DNA of 64,000 nucleotides, from positions 54,677 to 118,676 of the forward strand of contig NZ_JAHIAB010000016.1 of NCBI RefSeq assembly GCF_018760365.1. Direction: 5' to 3'. The stretch is from Pseudooceanicola endophyticus (GTDB lineage Bacteria; Pseudomonadota; Alphaproteobacteria; Rhodobacterales; Rhodobacteraceae). The notes below the pieces were generated by a model. That model ran no database searches and had not been told where the DNA came from. It saw only the letters and a program-made list of their open reading frames with translations. The translations under genes and the position numbers were made by a program. Positions 55,685 through 63,959 of this stretch are shown here, piece by piece; position 1 is the stretch's first letter, and each line of letters opens with the position of its first letter.

Positions 55685-56658
55685 GGCGGCTTCTTCTGAT
55701 GCTTCTCGCCCTGCTGGCGCTTTGTGCGCTGGCGCTGATGCGTGGCCAGCTGGCGCTCTCGCCGCTGCAACTGTGGCAGGGGCTGAGCGGCGCCGAGGGG
55801 CCCGCCCATCTGGTGCTGGCGGTGATCCGGGGGCCACGCGTGGCGGCGGCCCTTGGCACCGGCGCGGCGCTTGGCCTGTCGGGGATGCTGTTCCAGACCC
55901 TGTTCCGCAACCCGCTGGCGGCGCCCGACCTGATGGGCTTTACCTCGGGCGCGGGGCTGGCGATCGTGCTGGCCATGACCCTGGGGCTGGGCCTTCCGGT
56001 GCCGCTGGTCGCCGCACTGGGCGGGCTGATCGCGGCGGCGCTGGTGCTGCTGCTGGCGTGGAAACCCGGGCAGGCGCTGGCGCCGCTGGTGCTGGTGCTG
56101 GTCGGTCTGGGGGTGGGGTTCCTGACCCAGGCGGCCTCCAGCTTCCTGATGACGGCGCTGCCCCCCGAACAGGCCGCCGATGCGCAGCGCTGGCTGACCG
56201 GATCGCTGAACGCCCGCAACTGGGGCCATGTCGCCCTGCTGGCGGCGGGTCTTGCCGTGCTCGGCCTGCTGGCGCTGTCCCAGATCCGCCGGCTGGAGGC
56301 GCTTGATCTGGGCGAGGAGCTGGCGGCGGGCCTTGGCCTGCATCCCGGGCGTGCCCGCATCGCCATTGCCGTGACCGGCGTGCTGCTGGCGGCACTGGCG
56401 GTCAGTGTCGCGGGGCCCCTGCCCTTCGTCGCGCTGATGGCCGGGCCCCTGGGCGCCCGCCTGCTGGGCCGGACGGCGCTGGCCCCCCGGATGGCCGCCG
56501 CCGCGCTGACCGGGGCGATGATCGTCGTCGCCGCCGACCTGCTGGCGCGCGCCACGATCCCGGGCCTCAGCCTGCCGGCGGGCGTCGTCACCGGGCTGCT
56601 GGGCGCCCCCTACCTGCTCTGGCGCCTGTCGCGCGAGATGAAGAAAGGCGAGCTCTGA
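55681..56658 (+). CDS. Ferric-siderophore ABC transporter, second permease (FecCD family)
   Basis: 325 residues from the ATG at 55681. RGPRVAAALGTGAALGLSGMLFQTLFRNPLAAPDLMGF is the FecCD signature; SVAGPLPFVALMAGPLGARLLG is the ATPase contact. It pairs with the first permease as a heterodimer. Longer reading frames start inside the previous gene. Confidence 0.92.
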   Translation: MRRLLLMLLALLALCALALMRGQLALSPLQLWQGLSGAEGPAHLVLAVIRGPRVAAALGTGAALGLSGMLFQTLFRNPLAAPDLMGFTSGAGLAIVLAMTLGLGLPVPLVAALGGLIAAALVLLLAWKPGQALAPLVLVLVGLGVGFLTQAASSFLMTALPPEQAADAQRWLTGSLNARNWGHVALLAAGLAVLGLLALSQIRRLEALDLGEELAAGLGLHPGRARIAIAVTGVLLAALAVSVAGPLPFVALMAGPLGARLLGRTALAPRMAAAALTGAMIVVAADLLARATIPGLSLPAGVVTGLLGAPYLLWRLSREMKKGEL

Positions 56659-57425
56659 TGCTGGAAACCCGAGACCTGACCCTGGGCTACGACCGCCGCC
56701 CGGTGCTGGAGCGCCTGTCGCTGCAAATCCCCGAGGGCCGCGTCACCGCCATCCTCGGCCCCAATGGCTGCGGCAAGTCCACCCTGCTGAAGGCCCTTGC
56801 GCGGCTGTCCGCGCCGCAAGCGGGCGCCGTGCTGCTGGCGGGCGAACCGCTGGGCCAGTACGACAGCCGCGCCCTGGCCCGGCGCCTGGCGATCCTGCCG
56901 CAATCCCCCGTAGCCCCCGAGGGCATCACCGTGCGCGATCTGGTGCGCCGGGGCCGCATTCCCTGGCGCGGCCTGCTGGGACCCTGGCGCGACAGCGACG
57001 AGGCCGCCTGCCGCGAAGCCCTGGCCGCCGTCGCACTGGAGGATCTGGCGACCCGTCCGCTGGCCGCGCTGTCCGGCGGACAGCGCCAGCGCGCCTGGAT
57101 CGCGCTGGTGCTGGCGCAGACCCCGCGCCACCTGCTGCTGGACGAACCGACGACCTTCCTTGATTTGGTGCACCAGATCGAGGTGCTGCGGCTGCTGCAA
57201 CGGCTGAACCGCGACCGCGGCCTCACGGTGGTCAGCGTGCTGCACGACCTCTCGCTCGCGGCACGCTTTTCCGACCACCTGATCCTGCTCGGGCCCGATG
57301 GGCTGGTCGCCGAAGGCGCCCCCTCCGCCGTGCTGACCCCCGACACCCTTCATGCCGCCTTCGGCCTGTCCGCGCTGGTTCATCCCGATCCGGTCAGCGG
57401 CACGCCGATGGTCATTCCCTGCTGA
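56658..57425 (+). CDS. Ferric-siderophore ABC transporter, ATP-binding protein (FecE/FhuC family)
   Basis: 255 residues. Walker A GPNGCGKST, signature LSGGQRQRAWIALVLAQ, Walker B LLLDEPTTFLDLVHQ, switch VLHDLSLAA. The TGATG overlap with the permease gene shows translational coupling. Confidence 0.93.
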   Translation: MLETRDLTLGYDRRPVLERLSLQIPEGRVTAILGPNGCGKSTLLKALARLSAPQAGAVLLAGEPLGQYDSRALARRLAILPQSPVAPEGITVRDLVRRGRIPWRGLLGPWRDSDEAACREALAAVALEDLATRPLAALSGGQRQRAWIALVLAQTPRHLLLDEPTTFLDLVHQIEVLRLLQRLNRDRGLTVVSVLHDLSLAARFSDHLILLGPDGLVAEGAPSAVLTPDTLHAAFGLSALVHPDPVSGTPMVIPC

Positions 57426-57439
57426 CCGGGAGATCCCCC

Positions 57440-58477
57440 ATGACCCATCCCCACACCGCCACCGCCCAGTACTCCGGCCCCTGCCCCGACGACCTGCTGG
57501 CGCGCACCCGCAGCTACCTGAACGGCTACGACCTGCCGATGGAACAGGGGCCCGACTGGGTGCGCATGGTGCTGCCGCGCGGCACCACCACCCTGCACGC
57601 CACTCCCGGCGGCTTCCGCCTTGAGGTTGCGGGCGAGGACACCGCCTTCCGTCACCAGCTGTGCGAGGGGGCAATCTTCATGATCGACCAGGTCTGCCCC
57701 GAGGCCGCCCCGGCGATCAGCTGGCAGGGCCTTCCCGTCTCCGAAGGGCTGCCGCCGGGGATGCACCCGGCCCGGCTGCGGCGGATCACCCGGCTCAGTC
57801 CGCATTTCCTGCGCCTTGAAATGGACTGCCCCGGCACCGCCGAGCTGATGGAGGGGGGGATGCATTTCACCCTGCTGCTGCCGCCCGAGGGGCGCGCGCC
57901 GGTCTGGCCCGCCCTGAACGACAAGGGCCGCACCGTCTGGCCTGCGGGCGCGGACAAGCTGCACCGCGCGGTCTTCACCTTCGTGCAGCGCGATCCGGAC
58001 ACCGGCTGGTTCAGCTTCGATCTTTACGAACATGCCGGCGGCCCCTCCTCGGACTGGGCGACGCGGGCGCGCCCCGGCGATGCGGTGATGGTCTCGGGGC
58101 CCGGGGGCGGCACCGCCCCTTCGGCCCGCCACCTGCTGATGGCGGGGGATGAAACCGCCCTGCCCGCGATCCGCGACATCCTGGCGAAGGCCGCCCCCGG
58201 CACCACCGGAGAGGTGCTGATCGAAACCGGCGACCCCGCCGACCGCCTGCTTGAGGAGATCCCCGAGGGCTTCCGCCTGCGCTGGCTGGACCGCACCGCC
58301 GGAGAGACCCTGGCCCCCGCGCTGGCCGCCTGCCCGCTGACGGAACCGGGCCTGTTCCTCTGGGTCGCGGGCGAAGCCGCCATCGTGCGCGAGGTCCGTC
58401 AGAGGGTGCAGGCAGAGGGCGCCCTGCCGCGCAACCGCCACTACCTTGCCGCCTACTGGAGCGCGCCCGCCGCCTGA
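57440..58477 (+). CDS. Siderophore-interacting flavoprotein (SIP/ViuB-like reductase)
   Basis: 345 residues. Residues about 8-90 resemble a small DUF2218-type extension; residues about 110-345 are the FAD-binding SIP domain (RLRRITRLSPHFLRLEMDCPG, then MVSGPGGGTAP, HLLMAGDETALPAIRDIL and a C-terminal WVAGEAAIVREVR). It reduces Fe(III) in the imported complex and releases iron in the cytoplasm. It starts 14 bases after the ATPase gene, so it is the last gene of the operon. Confidence 0.88.
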   Translation: MTHPHTATAQYSGPCPDDLLARTRSYLNGYDLPMEQGPDWVRMVLPRGTTTLHATPGGFRLEVAGEDTAFRHQLCEGAIFMIDQVCPEAAPAISWQGLPVSEGLPPGMHPARLRRITRLSPHFLRLEMDCPGTAELMEGGMHFTLLLPPEGRAPVWPALNDKGRTVWPAGADKLHRAVFTFVQRDPDTGWFSFDLYEHAGGPSSDWATRARPGDAVMVSGPGGGTAPSARHLLMAGDETALPAIRDILAKAAPGTTGEVLIETGDPADRLLEEIPEGFRLRWLDRTAGETLAPALAACPLTEPGLFLWVAGEAAIVREVRQRVQAEGALPRNRHYLAAYWSAPAA

Positions 58478-58524
58478 GCCCCGCAGGCCGGCCCCTGTGG
58501 CAGGTTCGCGCCGAGCCGACCGCC

Positions 58525-58556
58525 CGCGCGCGGGGATCGCAGAATTCCCGCGCGCG
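58525..58556 (+). terminator. GC-rich hairpin after the siderophore operon
   Basis: CGCGCGCGGG (58525-58534) with CCCGCGCGCG (58547-58556), 12-base loop, no T-run. A possible terminator or pause. Confidence 0.35.
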
Positions 58557-58657
58557 CGCCCCGAGAATCTGTCATGTTCGGCGCTGGCCCGGGGATTGTC
58601 CCGCCACGCGCCTTGCCGTCAGCGCGGAACAGCACGGCATTCTCCCTGGACCCGCAA

Positions 58658-60436
58658 ATGCTTTTCGACCTCGGACCCTACGCGCCTTATGGGGCGATTG
58701 TCCTGATCGTCCTTGTTTTCATCCTTTTCCTGACCGAACGTTTCTCGGCCGAAGTGACGGCCCTCGGCGGGGTCGCGCTGGCGCTGCTGGTCGGGCTCGT
58801 CTCGGTCGAGGATGTGCTGAAGGCGCTCAGCAACCCCGCCCCCGCCACCATCGGCGCCATGTTCGTGCTGAGCGCCGCACTGGTGCGCACCGGGGTGCTT
58901 GAGGCCGTGGCCGAGGGGCTGGGCCGCCAGCTGGGCGCCCGCCCCGTGCTGACCATGGCCGGCTTCTTCGGTCTGGCCGGGCTGGCCTCGGCCTTCATGA
59001 ACAACACTCCCGTCGTGATGATCCTGATCCCCGTGGTCTTCGGGCTGGCGCGGCAGATGGGCACCAGCGCCTCGCGGCTGCTGATGCCGCTCAGCTTCAC
59101 GGTGATCCTGGGGGGCACCTGCACGCTGATCGGCACCTCGACCAACCTGCTGGTGGATGGCGTGTCGCACGGGCTGGGCCTGCCGGCCTTCTCCCTGTTC
59201 GAGATCGCACCGCTGGGCATCGTGCTGGCGCTGGTGGGGGGCGCCTATCTGGCGCTGGTGACGCCAAGGGTGCTGCCGGTACGCCAGGCGCTGGCCGACA
59301 GCAGCGCCCTGCGCGCCTCGCGGTCCTGGCAGGTGGAACTGTTCGTGCCGCAGGGATCGGCCCTGATCGGGCGCCCGCTGCGCGAGGTGGCCGAGTTCCG
59401 CCGCCGTTCCACCCGTCTGGTGGACCTGATCCGCGGCGATGTTTCCCTGCGCCGCCAGTTGCAGGACGAGGTGCTTCAGGCCGGAGACCGGGTGGTGCTG
59501 CATGCGCCCGACACCGAGGTCCTGGGCTTTCGCGGCACCGAGACGCGGGGCCTGCAGATTTCCGGCACCGAATCCGTCGGCATCCGCCGTCACCAGATGG
59601 TCGAGGCGCTGGTGAAGACCCGGCTGGGCAGTTTCGCCACCCTGGGCTGGCGCCGCAGCCACGGCGTCTATCCGATCGCGGTGCACCGCCAGGGCAGCGC
59701 GCTGGATCTGGGCGAACCGGCGTTGGAGCTGCGCCCCGGCGACACCGTGCTGCTGGACGGCGCCCCCGAGGACATCGCCCGGCTGGCCCGCGATCAGGAT
59801 CTGGTGCTGCTGGCGCCGCTGAAGGTGCAGGCCTTCCGGCGGGGCAAGGCCCCCCTGGCGCTGGCCGTTCTGGCGCTGGTGGTGCTGGGCGCCACCTTCA
59901 ACCTGGCACCGATCCTGCCGCTGGCCATCATCGGGGCCGCCGTGGTGCTGCTGACCCGCTGCGTCGAACCCGAAGAGGGGCTGGGCGCCATCGACGGGCG
60001 TCTGCTGCTGCTGATTGTGTCGATGCTGGTGCTGGGCACCGCGCTTGAGAAAAGCGGCGCCATGGCGCTGATCGTGGGCGCCCTGTCGGAGCCGTTGCAG
60101 CACGCCAGCCCGCTGGTCGCGCTGACACTGATCTATGCCGTCGCCTCGGTGCTGACGGAGGTGGTGACCAACAACGCCGTGGCGGTGATCCTGACCCCCA
60201 TCGCGGTGGGGGTGGCGCACAGCCTGGGCCTTGATCCCCGGGCCTTCGTGGTGATGGTGATGTTCGGCGCCTCGGCCAGTTTCTCGACCCCGATCGGCTA
60301 TCAGACCAACACCATGGTCTACAACGCCGGCGGCTACCGCTTCACCGACTTCCTGCGCCTGGGGCTGCCGCTGAACATTCTGGCCGGGGTCGTCACCGTG
60401 CTGATGGCACCGCATCTGTGGCCGCTGCATCCCTGA
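58658..60436 (+). CDS. SLC13/DASS-family transporter with cytoplasmic TrkA-C domains
   Basis: 592 residues from the ATG at 58658 (an ATG at 58574 would add 28 residues without membrane character). N-terminal spans to about 185, then two TrkA-C/RCK-like domains at about 210-380 (VELFVPQGSALIGRPLREVAEFRRRSTRL, LQAGDRVVLHAPDTEVL), then C-terminal spans with the family motif TEVVTNNAVAVILTPIAVGVAHSLG and ASFSTPIGYQTNTMVYNAG. Such proteins carry citrate-, sulfate- or other dicarboxylate-like anions. The substrate cannot be told. The earlier SFTVILGGTCTLIGTSTNLLVDG is the first substrate loop. Confidence 0.88.
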   Translation: MLFDLGPYAPYGAIVLIVLVFILFLTERFSAEVTALGGVALALLVGLVSVEDVLKALSNPAPATIGAMFVLSAALVRTGVLEAVAEGLGRQLGARPVLTMAGFFGLAGLASAFMNNTPVVMILIPVVFGLARQMGTSASRLLMPLSFTVILGGTCTLIGTSTNLLVDGVSHGLGLPAFSLFEIAPLGIVLALVGGAYLALVTPRVLPVRQALADSSALRASRSWQVELFVPQGSALIGRPLREVAEFRRRSTRLVDLIRGDVSLRRQLQDEVLQAGDRVVLHAPDTEVLGFRGTETRGLQISGTESVGIRRHQMVEALVKTRLGSFATLGWRRSHGVYPIAVHRQGSALDLGEPALELRPGDTVLLDGAPEDIARLARDQDLVLLAPLKVQAFRRGKAPLALAVLALVVLGATFNLAPILPLAIIGAAVVLLTRCVEPEEGLGAIDGRLLLLIVSMLVLGTALEKSGAMALIVGALSEPLQHASPLVALTLIYAVASVLTEVVTNNAVAVILTPIAVGVAHSLGLDPRAFVVMVMFGASASFSTPIGYQTNTMVYNAGGYRFTDFLRLGLPLNILAGVVTVLMAPHLWPLHP

Positions 60437-60442
60437 GCGGCC

Positions 60443-61348
60443 TCAGGCCCCGTCCCGCCCCTCTGCGCGCAGGAAATCGACGAAGGCGCGCAGCGGTGGC
60501 GGCGGGCGGCGACCGTGGAAATACAGGTACGGCCCCTCGAAGGCCGGCCACCAGTCCGCCAGCACCGGCACCAGCGCGCCGCTGGCGAAATGCGGCTCCA
60601 GCCAGTTGCGGAACGCCATGCACAGACCCATCCCCGAGATCGCGTGGCCGATCATCGCCGCCGCGCCATTGGTGCCGATGGTCAGCCGCGCCGGCACGTC
60701 GAGGGTGATCGCCTCGCCGTCGCGCTCGAACTCCCAGGGGATCGGCGCGCCGCTGCTGAAGCGCCCCCTCAGGCAATCGTGGCCCAGCAGGTCGCGCGGA
60801 TGGGCCGGCACCCCCGCCCGCGCCAGGTAGGAGGGCGCCGCCGCCAGCGCCGCCTGCTGCCGGCGCGGCCCCAGCGGCACCGCGATCATGTCCTGGGCCA
60901 GCGCCTCTCCGTAGCGGATCCCGGCATCGCATTGCGCGGCCACAGCATCGACCATGCGGTCATCCACCATGATCTCGACCTCGACCTCCGGATGCAGGGC
61001 CATGAAGGCCTCGATCAGCGGTGGCAGGATGTCGACCATCACCGCGCCCGGCACGTTCAGCACCAGGCGCCCGTGCAGCGTGCCGCGCCGGCTCTGCACC
61101 GCCGCCAGGGCATCCTCGGCCTCTGCCAGCAGCGGCGCGATCCGGGCGGCCAGCTCGCGCCCGGCCTCGGTCGGGGTGACGCTGCGGGTGGTCCGGGTCA
61201 GCAACCGGGTGTCCAGCCGCGCCTCAAGCCGCGCGATCGTCTCGCTCACCGTGGCGGGCGACAGGCCCAGCCCGCGCGCGGCGCTGCGGAACCCGCCAGC
61301 CCGGACCACCGCCACGAAGACGCCCAGATCATCAAGACTGTTTGACAT
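60443..61348 (-). CDS. LysR-family transcriptional regulator
   Basis: 301 residues from the ATG at 61348. Winged helix DDLGVFVAVVRAGGFRSAARGLGLSPATVSETIARLEARL; effector domain from about residue 90 (GRLVLNVPGAVMVDILPPLIEAF). A TTG further upstream (61384) would add 12 residues. It converges on the transporter gene and is divergent from the aldo/keto reductase gene, which it likely controls. Confidence 0.92.
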   Translation of the reverse strand: MSNSLDDLGVFVAVVRAGGFRSAARGLGLSPATVSETIARLEARLDTRLLTRTTRSVTPTEAGRELAARIAPLLAEAEDALAAVQSRRGTLHGRLVLNVPGAVMVDILPPLIEAFMALHPEVEVEIMVDDRMVDAVAAQCDAGIRYGEALAQDMIAVPLGPRRQQAALAAAPSYLARAGVPAHPRDLLGHDCLRGRFSSGAPIPWEFERDGEAITLDVPARLTIGTNGAAAMIGHAISGMGLCMAFRNWLEPHFASGALVPVLADWWPAFEGPYLYFHGRRPPPPLRAFVDFLRAEGRDGA

Positions 61349-61349
61349 G

Positions 61350-61366
61350 CCGAACAGGCTATTCGG
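61350..61366. promoter_or_regulatory. Inverted repeat in the LysR/aldo-keto reductase spacer
   Basis: CCGAA-CAGGCTA-TTCGG, perfect 5-base arms, just upstream of the LysR start in an 83-base divergent spacer. A possible binding site for the regulator. Confidence 0.35.
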
Positions 61367-61431
61367 ATTGACCGGTATTTTCAAACGACGTTTCCCGGCG
61401 CATCTATGCGTCAGGAACGAAGGAGATTTCC

Positions 61432-62286
61432 ATGACCACTCCCGCAGCCGCCGCCGGTCGCTTCACCTTCCCCGGCACGGATCTGAGCGTGAACCGCATG
61501 GGCTACGGCGCCATGCAGCTGGCCGGGCCCCATGTGATGGGCCCGCCGAAGGATCCCGAGGAGGCCCGCGCCGTCCTGCGCGAGGCCCTGAGCCTGGGCA
61601 TCGACCATATCGACACCAGCGACTTCTACGGCCCCCATGTCACCAACGAGGTGATCCGCGACGCGCTGCATCCCTACCCCGCCCCCCTCGTGCTGGTCAC
61701 CAAGATCGGCGCCTGGCGCAGCGAGGACGGCGCCTGGAACCTGCAGCGCGACGCCGGTTTCCTGCGCCGCTCGGTCGAGGACAACCTGACCCGTCTGGGT
61801 CTGGATCGCATGGCGATCGTCAACCTGCGCATGGGCGGCCCCGAGGATGACATCGCCACCCCGATGCGCGCCATGCGGGCGATGCAGGACGAGGGCCTGA
61901 TCGACCATATCGGCATCAGCACGGTCAGCGCGGATCAGGTCCGCATTGCCCGTGACATCGCCCCCGTGGTCTGCGTGCAGAACCAGTACAACCTGGCCTT
62001 CCGGGGCGACGACGCGCTGATCGACAACCTGGCCGAGGCCGGCATCGCCTATGTGCCCTACTTCCCGCTGGGCGGTTTCAGCCCGCTGCAATCCGCGACC
62101 CTCGATGCCGTCGCGACCGAGATGGGCCAGAGCCCCCAGCAGGTCGCCCTGGCCTGGCTGCTGGCGCGCAGCCCCAACATCCTGGTGATCCCGGGCACCT
62201 CGCGGCGCAGCCACTTGCGCGCCAATATCGAGGCCGCCGCCCTGACCCTCCCCGCCGCACAGATGGCCCGGCTGAACGCACTCTGA
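61432..62286 (+). CDS. Aldo/keto reductase
   Basis: 284 residues. TIM-barrel AKR motifs: MGYGAMQLAGP, IDHIDTSDFYGPHVTNEVI (catalytic Asp and Tyr), VLVTKIGAW (Lys). The usual active-site His region (YQLH or similar) reads MAIVNLRMGG, so the His is replaced by Asn, as in some AKR subfamilies. IPGTSRRSHLRANIEAA near the C-terminus binds NADPH. Likely reduces an aldehyde or ketone. GGAG before the ATG. Regulated, probably, by the divergent LysR. Confidence 0.9.
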   Translation: MTTPAAAAGRFTFPGTDLSVNRMGYGAMQLAGPHVMGPPKDPEEARAVLREALSLGIDHIDTSDFYGPHVTNEVIRDALHPYPAPLVLVTKIGAWRSEDGAWNLQRDAGFLRRSVEDNLTRLGLDRMAIVNLRMGGPEDDIATPMRAMRAMQDEGLIDHIGISTVSADQVRIARDIAPVVCVQNQYNLAFRGDDALIDNLAEAGIAYVPYFPLGGFSPLQSATLDAVATEMGQSPQQVALAWLLARSPNILVIPGTSRRSHLRANIEAAALTLPAAQMARLNAL

Positions 62287-62295
62287 CGCGCCCTC

Positions 62296-62318
62296 CCGGG
62301 CCAGGACCTTTGGCCCGG
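62296..62318 (+). terminator. Hairpin after the aldo/keto reductase gene
   Basis: CCGGGCCA (62296-62303) with TGGCCCGG (62311-62318), perfect 8-base arms, 7-base loop. No T-run. Confidence 0.45.
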
Positions 62319-62529
62319 CGCCCCCTTCCGGCAGCGCAGGCGGAACCGGTCGGCGCAGAAAGGGGCATGATTCCGTTCGGCGGCGCAAGGGCCCTGCCCC
62401 TTCATTGGGGGCAGGCGCTCTGACCTGCCACGGGATTTTCCTCCAGCGTCGTTGAGAGTCCGGCCCATCTTGAGGACGGACACCGAAGCGAACGAGGTGC
62501 AAGGACGCGCGGATCATCCCTTGCCCGGC

Positions 62530-63190
62530 TGGCGCAGCCTGCACCGGACACGATACTGCGTGAACGGTTGCGGGAGCTGGCCAACGCGCGCCGACGGTTC
62601 GGCAATCCATTGTCCGGCAGGGCGGAGGCTTTTCGTGCCGCTGCGGCGCGAGGGCGAGCCCTCCGGCGTCAACCGGCTCTGCCGCGAGGGAGAGCTGACG
62701 GCGCGCAAGCGAAAGGCCCGGCGCAAGGTCAGTCGGGACGCGCATCCCGATGCTGGTCGAGGCGCGGCCCAATGCGCGCGCCGTGTCGTCGTTTGCCCTG
62801 AAAACGACTGCCGGTCTGCGGGAGCGCCGGATTTCGTCCATGACCGGGCGCCAACGGTCAGCGCTTTCGGGCGCGCACCTGGCCGACGATATTGCCCGGG
62901 CGTGCCTTGCGGCGTCTCCGGACACCTTGATCTCGGGGTGCCGAGCGGCGCGTGAACCGACAGCCCTGATCGGGTACCACGGAAGGCCGCGGAGGGTCGT
63001 CTCAACGGGACCATGTTCCGCAACCCGGCCCACGCACGAACCGTCATCACTGTCCGGGCCGCAGACGATAGCACCGAAAGCCCGCACTCGGCCTTGGGCC
63101 ATCAGTCCCCGGCAGACTGCGCGCGGGCCCTGAGCATTGCAATCGCCCGCCCCGCTGCGCGAGAGGACAGCTCCGCGCGGCAGGATGACC
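62530..63190 (+). pseudogene. Decayed IS3-family transposase (orfB remnant)
   Basis: Fragments of an IS3-type OrfB can be read, but only by changing frame. They include LRERLRELANARRRFG (about 62550-62610), RRLFVPLRREGEPSGVNRL (about 62626-62690), a DFVHDR piece (about 62833), CLAASPDTLISGCRAARE (about 62905-62960) and a C-terminal PHSALGHQSPADCARAL (about 63080-63136). No intact catalytic DDE set or continuous frame remains. No terminal inverted repeats were recognised. Confidence 0.65.
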
Positions 63191-63581
63191 GTCTCCGGCA
63201 CAGGTCATGCCCTGCCCCCGGCCCATGCTTCTGCTCAGGCGCGGTCAGGTGATGGATAACCGGGACCGTCACCACGTTGCACAATGTGGCAGAAAGTGCC
63301 CCCTTCGCAGCCGAATTCTTTGGCCATCTCTCCTGCGGCAGTCCTCGGAGCCATGCCTTGCGCAGCATCGTTCGACCATCGCCCAAGGCGTGTCGGCCAG
63401 TCGTTACGTCCTGTGATTTTCGGTGGTCGTTTGCTCTTGGGCGATCATTGTCCGTTGCCCCACAACGGCTGGAGCCCCGCGATCAAGAAGCCAACTGGTG
63501 TAGAGTTGTTGCAGCGCCTGGAAAAGCACAGGCCTTCCCCACGCGGGCGACCATCAACACGTTCATCTCTACGGGTTTGAA
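63191..63581. other. Accessory stretch without a supported gene
   Basis: About 390 bases. Several short reading frames overlap, none with recognisable protein sequence or a convincing ribosome site. It lies between the IS3 remnant and the tRNA fragment and is probably debris from insertions. Confidence 0.5.
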
Positions 63582-63606
63582 TGGTGCCCCCACACGGACT
63601 CGAACC
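63582..63606 (-). repeat. 3' end of a tRNA gene without the rest: probable attachment-site scar
   Basis: On the minus strand it reads GGTTCGAGTCCGTGTGGGGG then CACCA: T-loop TTCGAGT, the 3' T-stem, acceptor strand and encoded CCA end. Just 5' of it the sequence continues ATATGGG, which does not complete the T-stem, D-arm or anticodon arm, so the tRNA body is missing. This is the usual form of an att site left by an integrative element. The parent tRNA identity is not certain. Confidence 0.6.
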
Positions 63607-63658
63607 CCCATATTTCACTATATATAACAGTACACTAAGGCCACGCGCCGCCGAAAAT

Positions 63659-63680
63659 GTGTAGTGGTTGTGTAGTGGTT
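63659..63680 (+). repeat. 11-base tandem repeat
   Basis: GTGTAGTGGTT occurs twice head to tail (63659-63669 and 63670-63680), about 55 bases from the tRNA fragment. Such short direct repeats can be arm-type integrase sites, but two copies alone do not show it. Confidence 0.5.
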
Positions 63681-63884
63681 TCGACGTACTGGTCTGAGCA
63701 CGCTGGAGTGGAACTCGGTACAAACCGAACGGCGAGTATCAAGCTGCCGGGTCAAGAAGGCGCAGGAGAAAGATAGCAAATCGGGAGCGCTTGGTAGGTA
63801 GCTAAGCACAGGCAGCGGATAAACAGCCCACGGGGCCCGAGCGTCCCGCGTCACTCGAAACGTCCGGCCCTGAGCAGATGGGGT

Positions 63885-63958
63885 GGATGGCTCCCGCTCC
63901 CGGCGTCGCAATGCGCCATACTGCAGGTGTCAGAATCTGCGATTGAGAGGAGCCATCC
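63885..63958 (+). other. Long-range hairpin that can mask the transposase ribosome site
   Basis: GGATGGCTCC (63885-63894) is complementary to GGAGCCATCC (63949-63958), which overlaps the GAGAGGAG ribosome site at 63945-63952. A transcript entering from upstream could fold and block translation, as known for other insertion sequences. Confidence 0.5.
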
Positions 63959-63959
63959 C

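Larger units (their letters stand above)
63607..63959. other. Low-coding leader region of an IS110-family element
   Basis: About 350 bases between the tRNA fragment and the transposase start. It holds an 11-base tandem repeat (63659-63680) and a 10-base inverted repeat (63885-63894 with 63949-63958). No protein gene is supported. Some IS110 elements encode a structured guide RNA in this position, so a noncoding RNA is possible but not shown. Confidence 0.45.

Noticed and set aside
63618..63911. 97-codon minus-strand frame in the IS110 leader
   Set aside because: No ribosome site or motif; the composition looks like noncoding DNA, and it overlaps repeats and the hairpin.
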